In this document: positions 60,218-64,000 of the stretch, piece by piece
Position numbering within the stretch: position 1 is the first letter of the stretch
How the letters are laid out: every line of letters starts with the position of its first letter
From: Chloroflexi bacterium HGW-Chloroflexi-3
GTDB lineage: Bacteria > Chloroflexota > Anaerolineae > Anaerolineales > Anaerolineaceae
DNA: 64,000 nt
Direction: 5' to 3'
Assembly: GCA_002842045.1 (NCBI GenBank)
Contig: PHBX01000020.1
Location: 1 to 64,000 of the forward strand
The notes under the pieces: generated by a model
Seen by the model: the letters and a program-made list of their open reading frames with translations, nothing else
The model's database searches: none
What the model was told of the DNA's origin: nothing
Program-made: the position numbers and the translations under genes

Positions 60218-60736
60218 ATGAAAGTAAAATTACTGTCAATTGTATTACTGGTTCTATTCTTAACCGCCTGCCAGTCCAATCCCCTCTTCAATACTGATGC
60301 CGAGAAAGTCCTGGACGTAACTGCTCAAATTGTCGATTTTCCATTGCCCATCGGTTTCAAACCCGAGCTTACAGCCAATTACAAAGGTTATAACTTCGTA
60401 TCTTACAAACCGGGTGCTAAAGACAGTCATTTATATTTTGTGCAATCCACAAATTCTACCGATGAAGAGAATTTACAGAACATACTGGATGTTCTCGTTC
60501 CAGGTGCCAGTGATAAAGAAAGTCGTCAGGAAGTGCTTGAAAACCTTCCCATCACATTTCACGGCCAGGAAACAACCATGATACACACCAAAGGGATCAA
60601 TTCAGATGGAAAAACGTATCAGCAAATACTGGTTGGCTTCGAAGGCAAAAGTGGGCCGGCATTAGTCGTTTACTCGTCTCTTTCTGCAGATTGGGACATG
60701 GAAGAAGTATTCACTTTGCTGGAATCGGTGCAATAG
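60218..60736 (+). CDS. lipoprotein of unknown function
   Basis: 172 residues. Signal and lipobox VLFLTACQSN, then one soluble alpha/beta domain (VLDVTAQIVDFPLPIGFKPE at the start, PALVVYSSLSADWDMEEVF at the end). I do not recognise the family. The ATG at 60218 is preferred over a GTG nine bases upstream because AGGTG fits it. It stands alone between the MFS relic and the phosphorylase gene. Confidence 0.7.
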   Translation: MKVKLLSIVLLVLFLTACQSNPLFNTDAEKVLDVTAQIVDFPLPIGFKPELTANYKGYNFVSYKPGAKDSHLYFVQSTNSTDEENLQNILDVLVPGASDKESRQEVLENLPITFHGQETTMIHTKGINSDGKTYQQILVGFEGKSGPALVVYSSLSADWDMEEVFTLLESVQ

Positions 60737-60851
60737 TACAAAGAAATCGATCAATTTGAATTCATGTAGAAGAATTCAGTATAATTAACAAATTCAGCTT
60801 TGCTCAATCCAAACAATTGCATCAATATCTCACTTAGAAAAGGATAGCTCC

Positions 60852-61613
60852 ATGAATTACTTCCCCATTCTTGAACATGATTACGAATCAGAATCAAAAA
60901 TAGAACCATCCCGGGTCATTAAACCCAGAGATGTTCCGGATCATTGTGTGATCTCCTTTTTCCAGGAAATTAACCGGAAAATTATTGAAGAAAAACAGGC
61001 AAAAGTGATTGTGGCAAACCGCTGGGAGGATGGGGAACATCCAATTTATGAAATTGATCATCAAGGAAAGCGTCTATCTTTTTTCCATCCCGGTGTTGGC
61101 GCTCCTATTGCAGCTGGATTATTAGAAGAAGCAATTGCCTTTGGTATCAAGAACTTTATTGTCTGCGGTGGTTGTGGTGTCCTGAAACAGGATTTATTTG
61201 TTGGCAAGCTGATTCTCGTCGATAGTGCTGTTCGTGATGAAGGTATTTCTTATCATTACCTGGAACCATCCAGGCAGGTCCAAACAGACCCACTGATTGT
61301 GGAAGCAATGAAAACCGTATTAGCCGCTCGCGGGATTTCCTTCATCACTGGAAAAACCTGGACAACCGATGCGCCTTATCGCGAGACACCTGGCATGATC
61401 CAGTCACGAGTTGAGGAAGGCTGCTTGACGGTGGAGATGGAAGCTGCTTCGCTCCTGGCGGTAGCAAAATATCGCAAAGTTAAACTCGGACAATTGCTGT
61501 ATGCAGGAGACGATCTAAGTGGAGAGCATTGGGATAAGCGCAATTGGCAATCCCGGAAAGAAATCCGGGAAAGTCTTTTCTGGCTGGCAGCTGATATTTG
61601 CCTGACTTTATAA
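60852..61613 (+). CDS. nucleoside phosphorylase (PNP/UDP family)
   Basis: 253 residues. Cleaves a nucleoside with phosphate in the cytoplasm. Family marks: HPGVGAPIAAGLLEEAIAFG, the phosphate/ribose-loop text FIVCGGCGVLKQDLFVGK and the ligand-binding TVEMEAASLLAVAKYR (the Glu-Met-Glu of the family). It fits with the BMP-type nucleoside importer elsewhere in the window. The base preference, purine or uridine, cannot be told. Confidence 0.88.
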   Translation: MNYFPILEHDYESESKIEPSRVIKPRDVPDHCVISFFQEINRKIIEEKQAKVIVANRWEDGEHPIYEIDHQGKRLSFFHPGVGAPIAAGLLEEAIAFGIKNFIVCGGCGVLKQDLFVGKLILVDSAVRDEGISYHYLEPSRQVQTDPLIVEAMKTVLAARGISFITGKTWTTDAPYRETPGMIQSRVEEGCLTVEMEAASLLAVAKYRKVKLGQLLYAGDDLSGEHWDKRNWQSRKEIRESLFWLAADICLTL

Positions 61614-61671
61614 ATCAAGATCCTTTTTCCCTAAAATTGGTGACCAGTAAATTATTTAAACAATATTGATC

Positions 61672-61705
61672 AAAAAAATCCCTCCTGATGGTTTAGGAGG
61701 GATTT
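61672..61705 (-). terminator. intrinsic terminator of the carboxypeptidase gene
   Basis: AAATCCCTCCT (61676-61686) pairs with AGGAGGGATTT (61695-61705) around an eight-base loop; on the minus strand seven T follow. It lies between the convergent phosphorylase and carboxypeptidase genes and may serve both. Confidence 0.9.
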
Positions 61706-61722
61706 GCGTCATCTTATGAAAA

Positions 61723-63222
61723 TTACAGATTGTAAATCTTACCGAATTTGTTCTTCAAGTAGCGAACATATGCAGCAGGATCAATCTTTGAACCGGTTAC
61801 TTTCTCAACCAGTTCCTGCGGTTCGAACTTGCGGCCATGAACGTGAATTTTCTCACGCAGCCAGGCCAACAAGCCTTCAAATTTACCAGCCCGAATCTGG
61901 TCATCCAGATCCGGGATATCCTTTTGAATGACTTCCCATAATTGAGCAGAAACCAGGTTCCCCAGCGCGTAGGTGGAGAAGTAACCCAGGTTACCATATG
62001 ACCAATGCACATCCTGTAAAACACCGAGGGCATCATTGGGTGGAGTTTGTCCGAGGTATTCCTGCATCTTGGCATTCCAGATCTCAGGCAGGTCCTTAAC
62101 CAACACTTTACCTTCCAGGAGGGCAATTTCCAGCTCGAGTCTCAGCATGATGTGCAGGTTATAGGTTGCTTCATCCGCTTCCACCCGGATTAAGGAAGGT
62201 TCGACTTTGTTGATGCCTTTGTAGAACTGATCCAAAGACACACCCGACATTTGTGGGAAGATTTCCTGCATGCGTGGGTAGAAATGTTCCCAGAATGGGT
62301 AGGAACGGGCGACCAGATTTTCCCACATGCGGCTTTGGGATTCATGCACAGCCAGAGAAGCTCCATTGGAAAGGATGGTGCGATGATATTTGCGAGCATG
62401 ACCGAGGTTGTAAAGGGCATGTCCACATTCATGGGCAGTTCCAAAGAACATGGGGTTGAAGAAATTAGGATCAACCCGGGTAGTGATTCGGACATCATCA
62501 ATGCTGACACCCATGGTAAATGGATGAGGTGCTTTATCCTGTCGGCCGCGATCCCAATCATAGCCAAATTTGGTGATGACTTCTTCTCCAAATTCCCATT
62601 GTTTTTTCTCATCGAAGGGTTGGTGCAGAAAGGAATCATCCACCTGAGGTTGCTCACTAATGGATTGGATCAATTCCACCTGTTGGGGTCGCAATCCATC
62701 AAAAATCGTTTTAACATCCGCTGTTTTCATGCCAGGTTCAAATTGATCCAGAAGGGCATCATAAGGATGGTCCACTTCCGGGAAGAAAGCCGCATAGCGT
62801 TGATTGAGATCCACTACTTTTTCCAAAAGCGGTTCAAAAATTTTGAAGTCTGATTTTGCGCGTGCATCTGCCCAGGCAGAAAAGGCTGCTGTGACTACTT
62901 GCGACATTTCCACAACAAATTCTGACGGGACACGAGTGGCTATGTCATAATCATGTTTGGCTACTTTGATCATCCGGGCTTCATCTGAATCAGGATCTAA
63001 CGAATCTGCGAAAGGCTTGAGATCGTCCAACAATCGCCCCATCTCCTCCGAGGTTGCCCATTCATGAGCGATGCGGTTGATAATAGCCAATTGATGACCA
63101 CGTGTTTCAGCTGCAGCAGGTGGCATATACGTATTTTGATCCCAACCTAAAATTCCTGCTGCGGAACCCAGGTCGATAATATCTCGTAATTTTGCTTGCA
63201 GTTGTTCAAATTTTTCTTGCAT
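61723..63222 (-). CDS. M32 family carboxypeptidase
   Basis: 499 residues, the usual length of Taq-type metallocarboxypeptidases. Zinc site HECGH at residues 264-268 (GTAHECGHALYN), with the Glu ligand about 30 residues later in VHESQSRMWENLVA. The start motif DIIDLGSAAGILGWDQNTYM and the substrate motif PPNDALGVLQDVHWSYGNLG are also present. Cytoplasmic; trims peptides from the C-terminus. A GAGGAA precedes the ATG. Confidence 0.95.
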   Translation of the reverse strand: MQEKFEQLQAKLRDIIDLGSAAGILGWDQNTYMPPAAAETRGHQLAIINRIAHEWATSEEMGRLLDDLKPFADSLDPDSDEARMIKVAKHDYDIATRVPSEFVVEMSQVVTAAFSAWADARAKSDFKIFEPLLEKVVDLNQRYAAFFPEVDHPYDALLDQFEPGMKTADVKTIFDGLRPQQVELIQSISEQPQVDDSFLHQPFDEKKQWEFGEEVITKFGYDWDRGRQDKAPHPFTMGVSIDDVRITTRVDPNFFNPMFFGTAHECGHALYNLGHARKYHRTILSNGASLAVHESQSRMWENLVARSYPFWEHFYPRMQEIFPQMSGVSLDQFYKGINKVEPSLIRVEADEATYNLHIMLRLELEIALLEGKVLVKDLPEIWNAKMQEYLGQTPPNDALGVLQDVHWSYGNLGYFSTYALGNLVSAQLWEVIQKDIPDLDDQIRAGKFEGLLAWLREKIHVHGRKFEPQELVEKVTGSKIDPAAYVRYLKNKFGKIYNL

Positions 63223-63271
63223 TATTCCTCCTCATTCGGATTAATGATTGAAATTTGTTTTTATTATACAA

Positions 63272-63296
63272 GAATCGGGATGTTAGATCCCGATTC
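63272..63296. terminator. perfect 10-bp hairpin at the end of the small gene
   Basis: GAATCGGGAT and ATCCCGATTC pair around GTTAG and cover the stop codon of the small gene. No real T run follows on the minus strand, so termination would be weak. Confidence 0.45.
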
Positions 63297-63489
63297 CAAT
63301 AGCTGGTGTTATTTGTTGCTCATCCTGAACTGCTTGATCCGTTTCAGATTCGGAGTAAATTGGACTGCTGGATTTGGTCTCATCCTTATCAGGCAAAGAA
63401 TCCGGTTTGAACGTCAGCTTACGGTATAAAGTAAGCAATGATCCATTCAACTTTTCTCGACTTTTTTTGGATAAAGTTTGCGTGCTCAT
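63283..63489 (-). CDS. small charged protein
   Basis: 68 residues, Lys- and Ser-rich at the start (MSTQTLSKKSREKLNGSLLT) and acidic with Gln in the second half, likely disordered. GGAG lies seven bases before the ATG. It is on the same strand as the carboxypeptidase, 60 bases upstream of it. No family recognised. Confidence 0.5.
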   Translation of the reverse strand: MSTQTLSKKSREKLNGSLLTLYRKLTFKPDSLPDKDETKSSSPIYSESETDQAVQDEQQITPAIGIGI

Positions 63490-63665
63490 TTCAACTCCAC
63501 TGCAAAATGCTGGTTCTTACCAATTTTTCAAACGATAAAATCATTCGTATCGGTAAAATATTTTTTTGCGGTAAAAAGAGTTTACAACATTAAATATAAT
63601 TTGTCAACTACCAATCTGGGTAGGTTCGGGTCTCATTTTATGGAAATTTTATTTTCTGAGTAAGT

Positions 63666-64000
63666 CTATTTCCATGGGATCCAAAGATCCACAAACGCAT
63701 GAACCGGAGTTTGAGATAAGCGATGTGGATGCATGCATAATTCCACGATTCTCTCCGATTGCACAGTTGAAAAACGGTGGTTCAAATGGTATTTGAATTT
63801 TTCCAACAATAACGGGATACCTTCTGGTCTGCGTCTGCGATGCCCCAATGGATACTCAACCACTACATTCTCGGAGGAACTGCCATCCGTGAAGAAAATT
63901 TGCATAGCATTGGAAATGGATCGTTTTTGCGGATCAAGATAATCCCGGCTATATTCGCGATTCTCCTGTACGATCATCCTGTCTCGGAGGGCATCTATCC
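63666..64000 (-). CDS. MmgE/PrpD-family protein, C-terminal part
   Basis: The frame is open to the right edge of the window, so the 5' end is missing. About 110 residues are visible: DYLDPQKRSISNAMQIFFTD, VVVEYPLGHRRRRPEGIPLL and a final helix, the C-terminus of the 2-methylcitrate dehydratase/immune-responsive-gene-1 (MmgE/PrpD) family. Members dehydrate 2-methylcitrate or related acids. Without the N-terminal catalytic part the substrate cannot be judged. Confidence 0.85.
   Translation of the reverse strand, partial: IDALRDRMIVQENREYSRDYLDPQKRSISNAMQIFFTDGSSSENVVVEYPLGHRRRRPEGIPLLLEKFKYHLNHRFSTVQSERIVELCMHPHRLSQTPVHAFVDLWIPWK

Overview
This is about 64 kb of AT-leaning bacterial chromosome. 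The most likely source is an anaerobic or facultative member of the Chloroflexota (Anaerolineae-like), which is an inference. The clues are many lipoproteins with Thr/Pro-rich linkers, a giant Ig-repeat surface protein with a C-terminal sortase module, an M32 carboxypeptidase, BMP-family nucleoside uptake, and PAS/GGDEF signalling genes. There are no rRNA or tRNA genes that I could recognise and no CRISPR array.

Layout. 0-12 kb: end of an unknown gene, a 7TM-PAS-GGDEF diguanylate cyclase, a ParB-like/universal-stress fusion, an orphan multi-PAS/GAF sensor, a GH2 beta-galactosidase, a frameshifted C39-like lipoprotein and malic enzyme. 12.2-13.2 kb: a compound relic (DUF2200 joined to deoC) and a small membrane protein. 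13.4-22.9 kb: one co-directional surface locus with a GNAT enzyme, a DUF6916-type protein, three tail-collar paralogues, a 2,182-residue beta-helix/Ig/sortase protein and a small Tat-type partner. 23-28 kb: a dihaem cytochrome c lipoprotein, then a convergent operon with a lipoprotein of three sulfite-oxidase-like modules (one carrying CxxCH), a molybdate/tungstate binding protein, its permease and a Mop protein; no ATPase is present.

28-40 kb is the accessory zone. It has 205-bp hairpin repeats, a frameshifted micro-gene with its own terminator, a GT4-TM-PIG-L fusion, and many relics: a sigma-factor stub joined to an SH3-like tail, a frameshifted AAA/DUF4143 ATPase, an AbiEii-type toxin relic, an IS5-like transposase tail and half a PIN domain. 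A 3-kb part is bracketed by 115-bp direct repeats.

40-53 kb: an ABC-F protein with a leader ORF and terminator in front, a truncated lipoprotein, a complete BMP-type nucleoside ABC operon, a SulP transporter, then a tyrosine recombinase followed by a compact BglII-like/MT-A70 restriction-modification pair and a propeller protein. 53-59 kb: a complete polyamine ABC operon (potD-potB-potC-small ORF-potA) followed by an HDAC-type acetylpolyamine amidohydrolase. 58.8-64 kb: a VapBC-type pair with a near-perfect 38-bp palindromic operator, an internally deleted MFS relic, a lipoprotein, a nucleoside phosphorylase, an M32 carboxypeptidase and the 3' end of a MmgE/PrpD gene.

The genes suggest a heterotroph that scavenges beta-galactosides, nucleosides, polyamines and peptides, with a large secreted surface apparatus. 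No single locus is clearly a new system. The best candidates are the sortase-fused surface locus with its tail-collar cassette, the GT4-PIG-L fusion, the ATPase-less Mo/W operon with haem-bearing sulfite-oxidase-like modules, the leader/attenuator ahead of the ABC-F gene, and the hairpin repeat family.
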